DNA of 64,000 nucleotides from Aeromicrobium flavum (GCF_007992115.1 NZ_BJZQ01000017.1:1-64000); one strand, 5' to 3'. Positions 8,423 to 17,385 are shown, counted from the first letter of the stretch. Notes: generated from the letters alone by a model not told the origin. Numbers and translations are program-made.

Positions 8423-10554
8423 CCGATCTGCGGCAGGACGCCGCTCCTCGTGCCCCGCGTCGTCCCCGTGAGCGCACCCACCACGGCGACACGTTCGTGG
8501 ACGCCTACGACTGGCTGCGCGACAAGGACGATCCCGAGACGATCGCCTACCTCGAGGCCGAGAACGCCTGGTCCGAGGACACCACCGCGCACCTGGCCGA
8601 CCTGCGCGAGCAGATCTTCACCGAGATCAAGGAGCGCACGCTCGAGACCGACATGTCGGTCCCGGTCCGTCACGACCGCTGGTGGTACTACTCGCGCACC
8701 GAGGAGGGCCGCCATTACGCGATCCGTGCCCGGGTCCCGATCGCCGGACCGGACGACTGGGACCCGCCCGTCGTCGCGGACGGTCGCGCCCCCGAGGGCG
8801 AGGAGGTGCTGCTCGACTCCAACGACGAGGCCGAGGGGCACGAGTTCTTCTCGCTGGGCGCCTTCAGCGTGTCCGACGACGGCGACCTCCTCGCGTGGTC
8901 CGTCGACACGGCCGGCGACGAGCGCTACACGATCCGCGTGCGCCGCATCTCCACCGGCGAGGTCCTGTCCGACGTCGTCGAGGGCGCGGCGCCGGGCGCC
9001 ACCTGGTCCGCCGACGGCCGCCACCTGTTCTACGTCACCGTCGACGACGCGTGGCGCCCCCACCGGGTCTGGCGCCACGAGCTCGGCTCGACCGGCGACG
9101 ACGTCCTGGTCTTCGAGGAGCCCGACGAGCGCTACTTCGTCGGCCTGGGGCGCAGCAGCTCCGACCGCTTCCTGGTCATCGCGGTCGGGTCGAAGGTCAC
9201 CACCGAGGTGCGGCTGCTCGACGCCACCGACCCCACCGGCGCGTTCACGGTCGTCTGGGAGCGGCGCGAGGGCGTCGACTACTCCGTCGAGCACGTCGTC
9301 GTCGGCGGTCGCGACCTCCTGGCGATCCTGCACAACGACGGCGCCGTGAACTTCGAGCTCGTCCTGGCGCCGCTGGAGGACCCCACCGCCACCACCGTGC
9401 TCGTCCCCGGCTCGGACGACGTCCGGCTCGAGGCGGCCGACGCGTTCGCGCGCCACCTCGTGCTGTCCTACCGGAGCGACGCCACCACCCGGCTCGCGCT
9501 CATGCCGATCGGGGCCGACGGGATCGGCGCCCCGATCGAGCTCGACTTCGACGCCGAGCTGTTCACCTGCGGCCTGGCGGGCAACGCCGAGTGGGACCCG
9601 CGCTACCTGCGCATCGGCTACACCTCCTACGTCGAGCCCGCCACGATCTGGGACCTCGACCCCGCCACCGGCGAGCGGATCCTGCGCCGTCGCGCCCCCG
9701 TGCTGGGCGACTTCGACCCGGCCGACTACGAGCAGCACCGCGCGTGGGTGCGTGCCGACGACGGCGCCCTGGTGCCCCTGTCGATCGTGTGCCGGCGCGA
9801 CACCCCGCGCGACGGCTCGGCGCCGGCCCTGCTCTACGGCTACGGCTCGTACGAGATCAGCCTCGATCCCGACTTCTCCATCTCGCGGCTGAGCCTGCTC
9901 GACCGCGGGTTCGTCTACGCGGTCGCGCACGTCCGCGGCGGCGGCGAGCTCGGCCGGCGCTGGTACGACGAGGGCAAGCAGCTGGCGAAGATGAACACCT
10001 TCACCGACTTCGTCGCGTGCGCCCGCCACCTCGCCGACGAGCGGTGGACCTCGGCCGACCGGCTCGTCGCCGAGGGCGGCAGCGCCGGCGGCCTGCTCAT
10101 GGGCGCCGTGGCCAACCTGGCGCCCGACGCCTTCGCGGGCATCTTCGCCGACGTGCCGTTCGTCGACCCCCTCACCTCGATCCTCGACCCGTCGCTGCCG
10201 CTGACGGTCATCGAGTGGGACGAGTGGGGCGACCCGCTGCACGACCCGGAGGTCTATGCGTACATGAAGCGCTACGCGCCGTACGAGAACGTGGCCGACG
10301 TCGCGTACCCCAAGATCCTCGCCGGCACGTCGCTCAACGACACGCGCGTCCTCTACGTCGAGCCCGCCAAGTGGGTGGCCCGGCTCCGCGAGGTCACCGG
10401 CGCCGAGCGGTCGGTCCTGCTGCGCACCGAGATGTCGGCGGGGCACGGCGGTGTCAGCGGCCGGTACGCCGCGTGGCACCAGCGGGCCTGGGAGCTGGCA
10501 TGGATCATCGACACCGCGACGGCTGTGACGCGAGCCAATCCAAGAAACTCCTGA
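8419..10554 (+). CDS. ptrB: Oligopeptidase B-type S9 serine peptidase
   Basis: About 711 residues, the usual length for the prolyl oligopeptidase/oligopeptidase B family (S9A). A seven-bladed propeller region (about 70-430) precedes an alpha/beta hydrolase domain. The catalytic triad is visible: Ser555 in GGSAGGLLMG, Asp641 in LNDTRVLYVEPAKW and His676 in AGHGGVSG. Such enzymes cut short peptides after Lys or Arg in the cytosol. The ATG overlaps the dinB stop (ATGA). The GGAGG directly abutting the ATG is too close to act as a normal ribosome site, and a TACGGT element ends 6 bases upstream, so both coupled and leaderless initiation are possible. Confidence 0.93.
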   Translation: MTDLRQDAAPRAPRRPRERTHHGDTFVDAYDWLRDKDDPETIAYLEAENAWSEDTTAHLADLREQIFTEIKERTLETDMSVPVRHDRWWYYSRTEEGRHYAIRARVPIAGPDDWDPPVVADGRAPEGEEVLLDSNDEAEGHEFFSLGAFSVSDDGDLLAWSVDTAGDERYTIRVRRISTGEVLSDVVEGAAPGATWSADGRHLFYVTVDDAWRPHRVWRHELGSTGDDVLVFEEPDERYFVGLGRSSSDRFLVIAVGSKVTTEVRLLDATDPTGAFTVVWERREGVDYSVEHVVVGGRDLLAILHNDGAVNFELVLAPLEDPTATTVLVPGSDDVRLEAADAFARHLVLSYRSDATTRLALMPIGADGIGAPIELDFDAELFTCGLAGNAEWDPRYLRIGYTSYVEPATIWDLDPATGERILRRRAPVLGDFDPADYEQHRAWVRADDGALVPLSIVCRRDTPRDGSAPALLYGYGSYEISLDPDFSISRLSLLDRGFVYAVAHVRGGGELGRRWYDEGKQLAKMNTFTDFVACARHLADERWTSADRLVAEGGSAGGLLMGAVANLAPDAFAGIFADVPFVDPLTSILDPSLPLTVIEWDEWGDPLHDPEVYAYMKRYAPYENVADVAYPKILAGTSLNDTRVLYVEPAKWVARLREVTGAERSVLLRTEMSAGHGGVSGRYAAWHQRAWELAWIIDTATAVTRANPRNS

Positions 10555-10558
10555 GAAC

Positions 10559-10585
10559 GGAATCCTCAGCGCTTTTCCGTCGTTG
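10559..10585 (+). promoter_or_regulatory. ECF-type stress promoter of sigB
   Basis: GGAATC (10559-10564), a 16-base spacer and CGTTG (10581-10585) match the SigE/SigH-class consensus (GGAAC/T ... CGTT) that drives sigB in mycobacteria. The GTG start lies 32 bases downstream. Confidence 0.6.
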
Positions 10586-10617
10586 TACCGGGTGAAGCCA
10601 CCGTCAGGAGGATCACC

Positions 10618-11553
10618 GTGGAAGACCGTGAATTCGAGGGCAAGGACAGCGTCGGCATGTACCTGTCCGAGATCGCGCGCACCCCGCTGCTCGACGCCGA
10701 GCGCGAGGTCGAGCTGAGCCGCACGATCGAGGCCGGGCTGTTCGCCCGCCATCTGCTCGAGAGCGGCCGTGTCGGCCGCGCGAAGGGTGGAGCCCCGAAG
10801 CGCGCGACCCGGGAGGAGTTGGAGTGGCTCGCCGAGGAGGGCGACCGCGCCGTGCAGGAGTTCGTCCAGGCGAACCTGCGCCTCGTCGTATCCATCGCGC
10901 GCAAGTACGGCCGCGCGCAGATGCCGATGCTCGACCTCATCCAGGAGGGCAACACCGGCCTCATCCGCGCGGTCGAGAAGTTCGACTACGCCAAGGGCTT
11001 CAAGTTCTCGACGTACGCCACGTGGTGGGTCCGCCAGGCCATCACCCGCGGCGTCGCCCAGCAGGCCCGTGTCGTGCGCCTGCCGGTGCACGTCGTCGAG
11101 GAGCTCAACCAGGTCTCCGGCGCTCGCCGCAACCTCGAGCGGCAGCTGGGCTACGACCCCGAGCCCGCCGAGATCGCCGCCGAGCTCGACATGGACGTCG
11201 AGCGGGTCATCGACCTGCTCTCCTGGGGCCGCGACCACGTCAGCCTCGACTCCCCCGTCGACGAGGACGGCGACACGAGCCTGGGCGACCTGATCGCCCG
11301 TGACAGCTCGCCCGGTCCCGACCTGGCGATGCTCGACCACGACGCCCGCGACCAGTTGTTGGCCCTCGTCGATCGTCTCGACGACCGTGAGGCCGACATC
11401 GTCAAGGCGCGCTACGGCCTGCTGGACGGCCGTCAGCAGAAGCTCGCCGACATCGGCAAGCGCCACGGCATCTCCGCCGAGCGCGTGCGTCAGGTGGAGC
11501 GACAGGCGATCGCGCGACTGCGAGAGATCGCCGATCCCGAACTGGCCGCCTAG
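10618..11553 (+). CDS. sigB: Group 2 sigma-70 factor, SigB-like
   Basis: 311 residues from a GTG with AGGAGG 7 bases upstream. It has no region 1.1. It opens with region 1.2 (DSVGMYLSEIARTPLL, about 10-25), then region 2 ([34 protein letters not shown]), region 3 and region 4 with ISAERVRQVERQAIARLRE. It closely parallels the principal sigma factor at 3-4.4 kb over regions 2 to 4, as expected for a non-essential stationary-phase or stress paralogue. The ECF-like promoter suggests that it sits below an envelope or redox stress sigma factor. It ends at a hairpin convergent with coaE. Confidence 0.93.
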   Translation: MEDREFEGKDSVGMYLSEIARTPLLDAEREVELSRTIEAGLFARHLLESGRVGRAKGGAPKRATREELEWLAEEGDRAVQEFVQANLRLVVSIARKYGRAQMPMLDLIQEGNTGLIRAVEKFDYAKGFKFSTYATWWVRQAITRGVAQQARVVRLPVHVVEELNQVSGARRNLERQLGYDPEPAEIAAELDMDVERVIDLLSWGRDHVSLDSPVDEDGDTSLGDLIARDSSPGPDLAMLDHDARDQLLALVDRLDDREADIVKARYGLLDGRQQKLADIGKRHGISAERVRQVERQAIARLREIADPELAA

Positions 11554-11566
11554 GCGGCCATCCCCG

Positions 11567-11593
11567 GTCGGTCGCTATGCAGCGGCGACCGAC
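11567..11593. terminator. Hairpin between sigB and coaE
   Basis: GTCGGTCGC and its exact complement flank a 9-base loop, placed between two converging genes. It lacks a T-run, so terminator function is tentative. Confidence 0.5.
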
Positions 11594-11608
11594 GCACTGG
11601 GCAACCAG

Positions 11609-12211
11609 TCACTGAGCGCTCGGCGCGACCAGGTCCTTCCAGACCTCGTCGATCCGGGCGCTCAGTTGTTCCAGGCTGCCCGTGTTGTCGATGACGACGT
11701 CCGCGGCCGCGAGCCGCTCCTCACGGGAGGCCTGCGCCGCGATGCGCGCTCGGGCGTCCTGCTCGGTCATGCCCCGGTCGGAGACCATGCGGGCGACCTG
11801 GACCGGCTCGGGGACGTCCACCACGATGACGACGTCGCACGCCGCGGCCGCGCCCATCTCCACCAGGAGCGGGTTGTCGTGCACGACGACGGCGTCGGGA
11901 CCGGCGTCGGCCTCACGGCGGGCGGCGAGGTCGCGGATGGCCGGGTGCGTGATCGCCTCGAGGTCCTTCAGCGCCGACGGGTCGGCGAACACGACGGCGC
12001 CGAGGCCGGGCCGGTCGAGCGTGCCGTCCGCGGCGATGACCCCGGCGCCGAAGCGGTCGGCGATCAGGTCGAGCGCGGGGCTTCCGGGCTCGACGACGTC
12101 ACGGGCGAGCCGGTCGTAATCGATGACGACCGCGCCCAGCGCGGCCAGGCGGGCACTCACGGTGCTCTTGCCCGAGGCGATGCCGCCCGTCAGGCCCACG
12201 CGCCGTGCCAT
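11609..12211 (-). CDS. coaE: Dephospho-CoA kinase
   Basis: 200 residues, the normal length for CoaE. The P-loop GGIASGKST (residues 9-17) comes at the N-terminus, followed by VIDYDRLARDVVEPGSP (adenylate-side binding) and the lid-like MTEQDARARIAAQASREER segment. It phosphorylates the 3'-OH of dephospho-CoA, the last step of CoA synthesis, in the cytosol. It begins 10 bases downstream of the SH3/cell-wall protein gene and is probably cotranscribed with it. Confidence 0.95.
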   Translation of the reverse strand: MARRVGLTGGIASGKSTVSARLAALGAVVIDYDRLARDVVEPGSPALDLIADRFGAGVIAADGTLDRPGLGAVVFADPSALKDLEAITHPAIRDLAARREADAGPDAVVVHDNPLLVEMGAAAACDVVIVVDVPEPVQVARMVSDRGMTEQDARARIAAQASREERLAAADVVIDNTGSLEQLSARIDEVWKDLVAPSAQ

Positions 12212-12221
12212 CAGCGCACGC

Positions 12222-13124
12222 TCACAGGCTGCCGGAGTTGCCGAACGTCGTGACGTGGACGTGGTCGTAGTGGTTGGCCGTGTCGCCGCCGCGGTCGCTC
12301 ATGCCGCGCCATCCCTCGCCGCCGCGCTCGACGGTCCAGATGCGCTGTTCGTAGATCAGGTAGCTGACGCCCAGCTTCGTGCGGTTGGCCTGCAGGAAGG
12401 CGGCGATGTCCCAGCCGAGCTGGCCGCGGACCATGATGTCGAGCGAGTGCCCGGTGGCGTGCTCGCCGCGGCCGGCGAGGCCGCCGTAGCTGGCGACCTC
12501 GGGGAAGCGGGCGCAGACGGCGCGGTAGACCCGCACGGTGTCGGCCTGGAGACCCGACTCGACCGCCGACCCGCGCGCACAGGCGGCCGTGGAGATCGCG
12601 CCCTCGGCGGGAGCGAGCTTGGGCTCCTCGTCGTCGACGAGCTCGGTGGCCACCCAGCGCGGGAGGTCGTTGTGCACGACCTGGGTCCACGCGCCGCGGG
12701 TCTTGCCGGTGACCTGGAGCTTCTTGCCCTTGCCGACCGTGGCGAGCACGGGCGAGTCGTCGGACGCGTCGGCCCGGACGGGCACGGTCTTCTGGGCGTA
12801 CAGGGAGCCCTCGATCATGGCGTCGGCCTCGACCGCGGACGGGAGGGGTGCGCGCTCGGCGCTGCTGCGGCTGGCGCGGGCGGGGGCCGACCCGTCGAGG
12901 GCCTCGGTGACGATGTCGCCGTGCGCGGCCACGGACGTGTCGGCGGCGCGGGCGGCGTCGGCCGCGGGGGCGACGGTCAGCGAGGAGGTGCTGAGGGCGG
13001 CGACCGCCGCGACTCCGAGCGACGCGACACCGATCGAGATCGCCCCGTGCTTGCGGGCGCGGACGTACCAAGGGTCGCGGACGACGGGCTTGCGCCGGTG
13101 TCCGGGCTTGGGGGACTGGGTCAT
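12222..13124 (-). CDS. Exported SH3-domain protein with a D-Ala-D-Ala carboxypeptidase-like C-terminal domain
   Basis: About 300 residues from the ATG at 13124. A basic cytosolic head is followed by one hydrophobic segment (AISIGVASLGVAAVAALS, about 28-45) that acts as signal or anchor. A bacterial SH3 domain (about 115-165) includes VPVRADASDDSPVLATVGKG. The C-terminal 130 residues carry GEHATGHSLDIMV and HYDHVHV, a His/Asp arrangement like zinc-binding M15/VanY-type peptidases and the actinobacterial ARB-07466-like C-terminal domain. It is likely a wall-associated protein acting on peptidoglycan, or only binding it. Catalysis is unproven. Confidence 0.75.
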   Translation of the reverse strand: MTQSPKPGHRRKPVVRDPWYVRARKHGAISIGVASLGVAAVAALSTSSLTVAPAADAARAADTSVAAHGDIVTEALDGSAPARASRSSAERAPLPSAVEADAMIEGSLYAQKTVPVRADASDDSPVLATVGKGKKLQVTGKTRGAWTQVVHNDLPRWVATELVDDEEPKLAPAEGAISTAACARGSAVESGLQADTVRVYRAVCARFPEVASYGGLAGRGEHATGHSLDIMVRGQLGWDIAAFLQANRTKLGVSYLIYEQRIWTVERGGEGWRGMSDRGGDTANHYDHVHVTTFGNSGSL

Positions 13125-13227
13125 CGATACCAATGCAGGTCGGGGGGGGTACGGCCGTCCGCCAGTCAACCATACTGACGACGCAGATCCCAGTGAGTCG
13201 GGAGAACCCACGCGAGAGGAATGAGCG

Positions 13228-14553
13228 ATGTCACACGACCAGGCACCGCGCGCCACGACGGCCGCCGAGCTGCGGGACCTCGCATCCGCCGTGGCGGCCG
13301 GTCTGCGCCACCGCGGGGTCGTCGAGGGCGACCGGGTCGTCGTCAGCCTGCCCAACGGGATCGAGCTGCTCGCCGCCGTGTGGGCGTGCGTGGCGACGGG
13401 CCGCGTTCCCGTGCCCCTCGACCCCCGGCTCACGACGCACGAGCGGGGCCCGATCGTGGACGACGTCGCCCCGGCCGTGGTGCTGGACTCGCTCGCCCGG
13501 TTCGGCGAGCTGCTCGGCGACGACCGTGACGAGCTCGACGCCCACCCGCGGTGTCGGCCGATGCACTTCACGTCGGGCACGACCGGCCGGCCCAAGGGCG
13601 TGTGGTCGGGGTTCTGGGACGCGGAGGACGCCCGGGCGGCGGTCCTCGAGGAGCGTGAGCTGTGGGGCTTCGCCGCCACCGACGTGAACCTCGTGCTGTC
13701 CCCGCTCTACCACTCCGCTCCCCTGCGCTTCGCCCTCGGCACGGCCCTGGCCCGCGGCGCCGTCGCCGTCCTGCCGGCCTTCACGCCCGAGGGCTTCTGC
13801 GAGGCCGTCGAGCGCCTGCGCCCGACGTCGATGTTCTGCGTGCCCGCCCATCTTCAGCGGTTGCTGGCCCACCTCGAGACGTCGCCGGCGCCCGACCTGT
13901 CCTGCTTCCGTCTCGTGGCCCACGCCGGCGCGCCGTGCCCGGACCCGGTCCGCCGGGGAGCCCATGCGCTGTTCGGCACCGAGGTCGTGTGGGAGTTCTA
14001 CGGATCCACCGAGGGCCAGTTCACCGCGTGCTCCGCGCCGGAGTGGGCCGAGCACCCCGGCACCGTCGGCCGGGCGCGGCCGGGCCGGGTGATCGGCGTG
14101 GACGACGACAGCGAGCTGTGGTGCGCCGTTCCGCCGTGGGGGCGCTTCTCCTACTGGAACGATCCGGAGCGCACGGCGCAGGCCTGGCGCGACACCGAGC
14201 ACGGTCCCGCGTTCACCGTGGGCGATCTCGGACGCGTCGACGCCGAGGGGTACGTGTACCTCGACTCGCGACGCACCGACCTGATCATCAGCGGTGGTGT
14301 CAACGTCTACCCGGCCGAGGTGGAGGCCGCCCTCGTCGAGGTGCCGGGAGTCGTCGAGATCGCCGTGTTCGGGCGGACCGACGAGCGGTGGGGCCAGCGC
14401 GTGGTGGCGGCGTACGTCGGCGACGCCGACGAGGACACCCTCCGCGAGGCGGCCCGGCAGCGGCTCGCCCCACCGAAGCGGCCGAAGGAGTACGAGCGGG
14501 TGACCGCCCTGCCACGCACCGCGACCGGCAAGGTGCGGCGCACCCACCTGTGA
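13228..14553 (+). CDS. AMP-forming acyl-CoA synthetase/ligase family protein
   Basis: 441 residues from an ATG with AGAGGA 7 bases upstream. ANL-superfamily motifs are all present: the phosphate-binding TSGTTGRPKG (about 115-124), YGSTEG, YLDSRRTDLIISGGVNVYP and the C-terminal catalytic PRTATGKVRR lysine loop. It is shorter than the usual 500-550, with a reduced N-terminal subdomain. The acid substrate cannot be read from sequence; short to medium chain or aromatic acids are plausible. It is convergent with the GlxA-type regulator, which ends 21 bases away. Confidence 0.85.
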   Translation: MSHDQAPRATTAAELRDLASAVAAGLRHRGVVEGDRVVVSLPNGIELLAAVWACVATGRVPVPLDPRLTTHERGPIVDDVAPAVVLDSLARFGELLGDDRDELDAHPRCRPMHFTSGTTGRPKGVWSGFWDAEDARAAVLEERELWGFAATDVNLVLSPLYHSAPLRFALGTALARGAVAVLPAFTPEGFCEAVERLRPTSMFCVPAHLQRLLAHLETSPAPDLSCFRLVAHAGAPCPDPVRRGAHALFGTEVVWEFYGSTEGQFTACSAPEWAEHPGTVGRARPGRVIGVDDDSELWCAVPPWGRFSYWNDPERTAQAWRDTEHGPAFTVGDLGRVDAEGYVYLDSRRTDLIISGGVNVYPAEVEAALVEVPGVVEIAVFGRTDERWGQRVVAAYVGDADEDTLREAARQRLAPPKRPKEYERVTALPRTATGKVRRTHL

Positions 14554-14574
14554 GTTTCCTTCACCTCGAACGCG

Positions 14575-15531
14575 TCAGGCAGACTCGACCCGGGAGAACG
14601 ACCGGCGGTAGGCCTGAGGGCTGGTGCCGCGCACGGCCGAGAAGTGGTGGCGCAGCGTCGCCGCGTTGCCGAAGCCGACGCGCCCGGCGACGTGCTCGAC
14701 GGAGAGCTCCGTCGTCTCCAGCAGCTCCTCCGCCAGGGCCACGCGGCGCCCGAGCAGCCACTGCCACGGCGTGGTGCCCGTCTCGTCGCGGAACCGGCGG
14801 GCGAAGGTGCGCTCGGACAGGTGCGCCCGACGGGCCAACACGGCGACGGTGAGCGGCTCGGCCAGGTGCTCCTCCGCCCAATCGAGCACCGGCGACAGCG
14901 TCTCGGCCTCGACGGCGGCCATGGGCGTGCGCACGAACTGGGCCTGCCCGCCGTCGCGGTGGGGCGGCACCACGATGCGACGCGCGGCCGTCGCGGCGAC
15001 CCGGGCCCCGAACCACTGCCGCATGAGGTGCAGGTTGGCGTCGATCCCGGCGGCGGAGCCGGCGCCAGTGACGATGCGGTCGTCGTCCACGTAGAGCACG
15101 TCGGTGTCGACCTCGGCCAGCGGGAACCGGTCGGCGAGCTCGTCGCCGTACCGCCAGTGGGTGGTGCACCGGCGCCCGTCGAGCAGCCCGGCGTGCCCCA
15201 GCTGGAACGCCGCCGTGCAGGACGCCATGATCGTCGCGCCGCGCTCGTGCGCGGCGCGCAGGGCCTCGCTGACCCGAGGGTCCTCGGCGCGGTAGTCGCG
15301 CTTGGCCGCGACGGCCACGAGGTCGGCGTCGGCGGCGGCCTCCAGTCCGTGGCGGATCACGAAGTCGAAGCCCGACGCACCGGAGACGACGCCGGGCACC
15401 GGCGTGCACACGACGAAGTCGAACACCGGGCTGTCGTCGCCGGGGTGGTGGGGCTCGGCCCACACCTCGGCCAGCACGCCCATGCCGAACGGCTCCGCGT
15501 GGTCGGAGACGATCATCGCGACCTTCGTCAT
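14575..15531 (-). CDS. GlxA-family AraC transcriptional regulator (DJ-1/PfpI plus HTH)
   Basis: About 318 residues from an ATG with AGAGGAG 5 bases upstream. Residues 1-175 form a DJ-1/PfpI-like domain, with ATIMASCTAAFQLGHAGLLD at the position of the nucleophile elbow (Cys present) and CTTHW, both typical of GlxA regulators. The C-terminal 100 residues hold two AraC-type helix-turn-helices, including LSERTFARRFRDETGTTP and AGRVGFGNAATLRHHF. Members sense small metabolites and activate nearby or distant catabolic genes. It is divergent from a 48-residue membrane protein gene. The 84-base gap holds overlapping TGGCA dyads that could be its operator. Confidence 0.9.
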   Translation of the reverse strand: MTKVAMIVSDHAEPFGMGVLAEVWAEPHHPGDDSPVFDFVVCTPVPGVVSGASGFDFVIRHGLEAAADADLVAVAAKRDYRAEDPRVSEALRAAHERGATIMASCTAAFQLGHAGLLDGRRCTTHWRYGDELADRFPLAEVDTDVLYVDDDRIVTGAGSAAGIDANLHLMRQWFGARVAATAARRIVVPPHRDGGQAQFVRTPMAAVEAETLSPVLDWAEEHLAEPLTVAVLARRAHLSERTFARRFRDETGTTPWQWLLGRRVALAEELLETTELSVEHVAGRVGFGNAATLRHHFSAVRGTSPQAYRRSFSRVESA

Positions 15532-15564
15532 CGGAACTCCTCTTGGCGGGATCTTGACGAGACC

Positions 15565-15587
15565 TGGCATTCCCGCCACTGGTGGCA
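15565..15587. promoter_or_regulatory. Candidate operator of the GlxA-type regulator
   Basis: Two direct TGGCA copies (15565-15569, 15583-15587; 18 bases start to start) overlap a perfect dyad GCCAC-TG-GTGGC (15575-15586). AraC proteins bind direct repeats of about this pitch, and the site sits in the divergent promoter region. Confidence 0.4.
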
Positions 15588-15615
15588 GGATATCACGGAG
15601 CGCAGGATTAGTGCC

Positions 15616-15762
15616 ATGATCATCGCTCTCCTCCTGCTGGCCCTGGTCGCCGCCTTCGCGGTGGCGACCCTGTGGTCGACCATCACCCATGACGGACTCG
15701 GCGTCCGCCCCGCTCCCCGGAGCCACATCCGCGATGCGTTCGGGGCGTCGTATGACTCCTGA
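15616..15762 (+). CDS. Small single-span membrane protein
   Basis: 48 residues. The ATG has an AGGA site 8 bases upstream. Residues 2-22 are a continuous hydrophobic helix (LLLLALVAAFAVATLW) followed by a polar, basic tail. The family was not recognised. It is divergent from the GlxA regulator and ends 18 bases before a very strong terminator, which supports it being transcribed. Its role is unknown. Confidence 0.55.
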   Translation: MIIALLLLALVAAFAVATLWSTITHDGLGVRPAPRSHIRDAFGASYDS

Positions 15763-15780
15763 CGGACCGCCCGACCCCGG

Positions 15781-15826
15781 GAACGACGAAGGCCCCCGAC
15801 CGCGTGGTCGGGGGCCTTCGTCGTTC
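15781..15826. terminator. Bidirectional terminator with perfect 21-bp stem
   Basis: Arms 15781-15801 and 15806-15826 are exact complements around a GCGT loop. It lies between the small membrane protein (+) and rpsA (-), with A-rich and T-rich ends for both directions. Confidence 0.9.
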
Positions 15827-15837
15827 TCAGCGGGAGA

Positions 15838-17298
15838 TCACTCGCCGCCGGTCAGCTTCTCACGCAGGGCCTGCAGGGCCTCGTCGGAAGCCAGCGAGCC
15901 GCCGGTGCTCTGCTCGTCGGCCGCGGGGGCGGACGTGTACTCGCCCACCTCGCCGGCCTCGAGGTTCGCCTTCTCGGCGTCGGCGACCTGCTTCTTGTGG
16001 GCCTCCCAGCGCTCGTGCGCCTCGGCGTACTGACGCTCCCACGTGGCGCGGGCCTCTTCGAAGCCCTCCTGCCATTCGCCCGTCTCGGGGTCGAACCCGT
16101 CCGGGTAGATGTAGTTGCCCTGCTCGTCGTAGGACGAGGCCATGCCGTACAGCGTCGGATCGAAGCTGTCGTCGGTCGCGACCTCGGTCTCGTTGGCCTG
16201 CTTCAGCGACAGCGAGATCCGACGACGCTCGAGGTCGATGTCGATGATCTTGACCATGACCGAGTCGCCGATCTGGACGACCTGCTCGGGGATCTCGACG
16301 TGACGCTCGGCGAGCTCGGAGATGTGCACGAGGCCCTCGATGCCCTCCTCGACGCGGACGAACGCGCCGAACGGGACGAGCTTGGTGACCTTGCCCGGAA
16401 CGATCTGACCGATCTGGTGGGTCCGGGCGAAGTGCTGCCACGGATCCTCCTGGGTCGCCTTGAGCGACAGCGACACGCGCTCGCGCTCCAGGTCGACCTC
16501 GAGCACCTCGACGGTGACCTCGTCGCCGACCTGAACGACCTCGTTCGGGTGGTCGATGTGCTTCCAGGACAGCTCCGAGACGTGCACCAGGCCGTCGACG
16601 CCACCGAGATCGACGAAGGCGCCGAAGTTGACGATCGAGCTGATGACGCCCTTGCGGACCTGGCCCTTCTTGAGCTCGTTGAGGAAGTTCTGGCGCACGG
16701 CGGACTGCGTCTGCTCGAGCCAGGCACGGCGCGACAGGACCACGTTGTTGCGGTTCTTGTCGAGCTCGATGATCTTCGCCTCGAGCTTCTGGCCGATGTA
16801 CGGGTCCAGGTCGCGCACGCGGCGCATCTCGACCAGCGACGCGGGCAGGAAGCCACGCAGGCCGATGTCCATGATCAGGCCGCCCTTGACGACCTCGATG
16901 ACGGTGCCCTCGACGACGCCGTCCTCTTCCTTGATCTTCTCGATGTCACCCCAGGCGCGCTCGTACTGAGCCCGCTTCTTGCTCAGGATCAGACGGCCTT
17001 CCTTGTCCTCCTTCTGGAGGACGAGGGCCTCGACCGAGTCGCCCACCTGGACGACCTCGTTCGGATCGACGTCGTGCTTGATGGACAGCTCACGCGAGGG
17101 GATGACGCCCTCGGTCTTGTAGCCGATGTCGAGCAGGACCTCGTCGCGGTCCACCTTGACGATGGTGCCGTCGACGATGTCGCCGTCGTTGAAGTACTTG
17201 ATGGTCTTGTCGATCGCGGCGAGGAAGTCTTCTTCGCTGCCGATGTCGTTGACCGCAACCTGCGGGGCCGCAGAAGGAGTTGCGAGGCCAGAAGTCAT
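15838..17298 (-). CDS. rpsA: 30S ribosomal protein S1
   Basis: About 486 residues from the ATG at 17298 (GGAG 8 bases upstream). It has four S1 RNA-binding domains, at about residues 35-105, 120-185, 205-275 and 290-360, visible from repeats such as VDLGGVDGLVHVSELSW and VRVEEGIEGLVHISELAE. An acidic, low-complexity C-terminal tail (about 375-486) follows, as is usual for actinobacterial RpsA, which has fewer S1 domains than the six of E. coli. It binds mRNA leaders at the 30S platform. A TAGACT promoter lies about 90 bases upstream and a 21-bp hairpin terminates it. Confidence 0.97.
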   Translation of the reverse strand: MTSGLATPSAAPQVAVNDIGSEEDFLAAIDKTIKYFNDGDIVDGTIVKVDRDEVLLDIGYKTEGVIPSRELSIKHDVDPNEVVQVGDSVEALVLQKEDKEGRLILSKKRAQYERAWGDIEKIKEEDGVVEGTVIEVVKGGLIMDIGLRGFLPASLVEMRRVRDLDPYIGQKLEAKIIELDKNRNNVVLSRRAWLEQTQSAVRQNFLNELKKGQVRKGVISSIVNFGAFVDLGGVDGLVHVSELSWKHIDHPNEVVQVGDEVTVEVLEVDLERERVSLSLKATQEDPWQHFARTHQIGQIVPGKVTKLVPFGAFVRVEEGIEGLVHISELAERHVEIPEQVVQIGDSVMVKIIDIDLERRRISLSLKQANETEVATDDSFDPTLYGMASSYDEQGNYIYPDGFDPETGEWQEGFEEARATWERQYAEAHERWEAHKKQVADAEKANLEAGEVGEYTSAPAADEQSTGGSLASDEALQALREKLTGGE

Positions 17299-17385
17299 GT
17301 AGAGGGGCTCCGATGGATGGATGGAATTGAAGTGTGGACAGGATTTGCGCCCGGATCCGGACATGCCGGACCCAGCGCATCTCTC

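Noticed and set aside
13142-13149. Run of eight G residues between the SH3 protein and the acyl-CoA ligase gene
   Set aside because: Could vary in length, but it lies outside the likely coding starts and no phase-variable promoter layout is visible.
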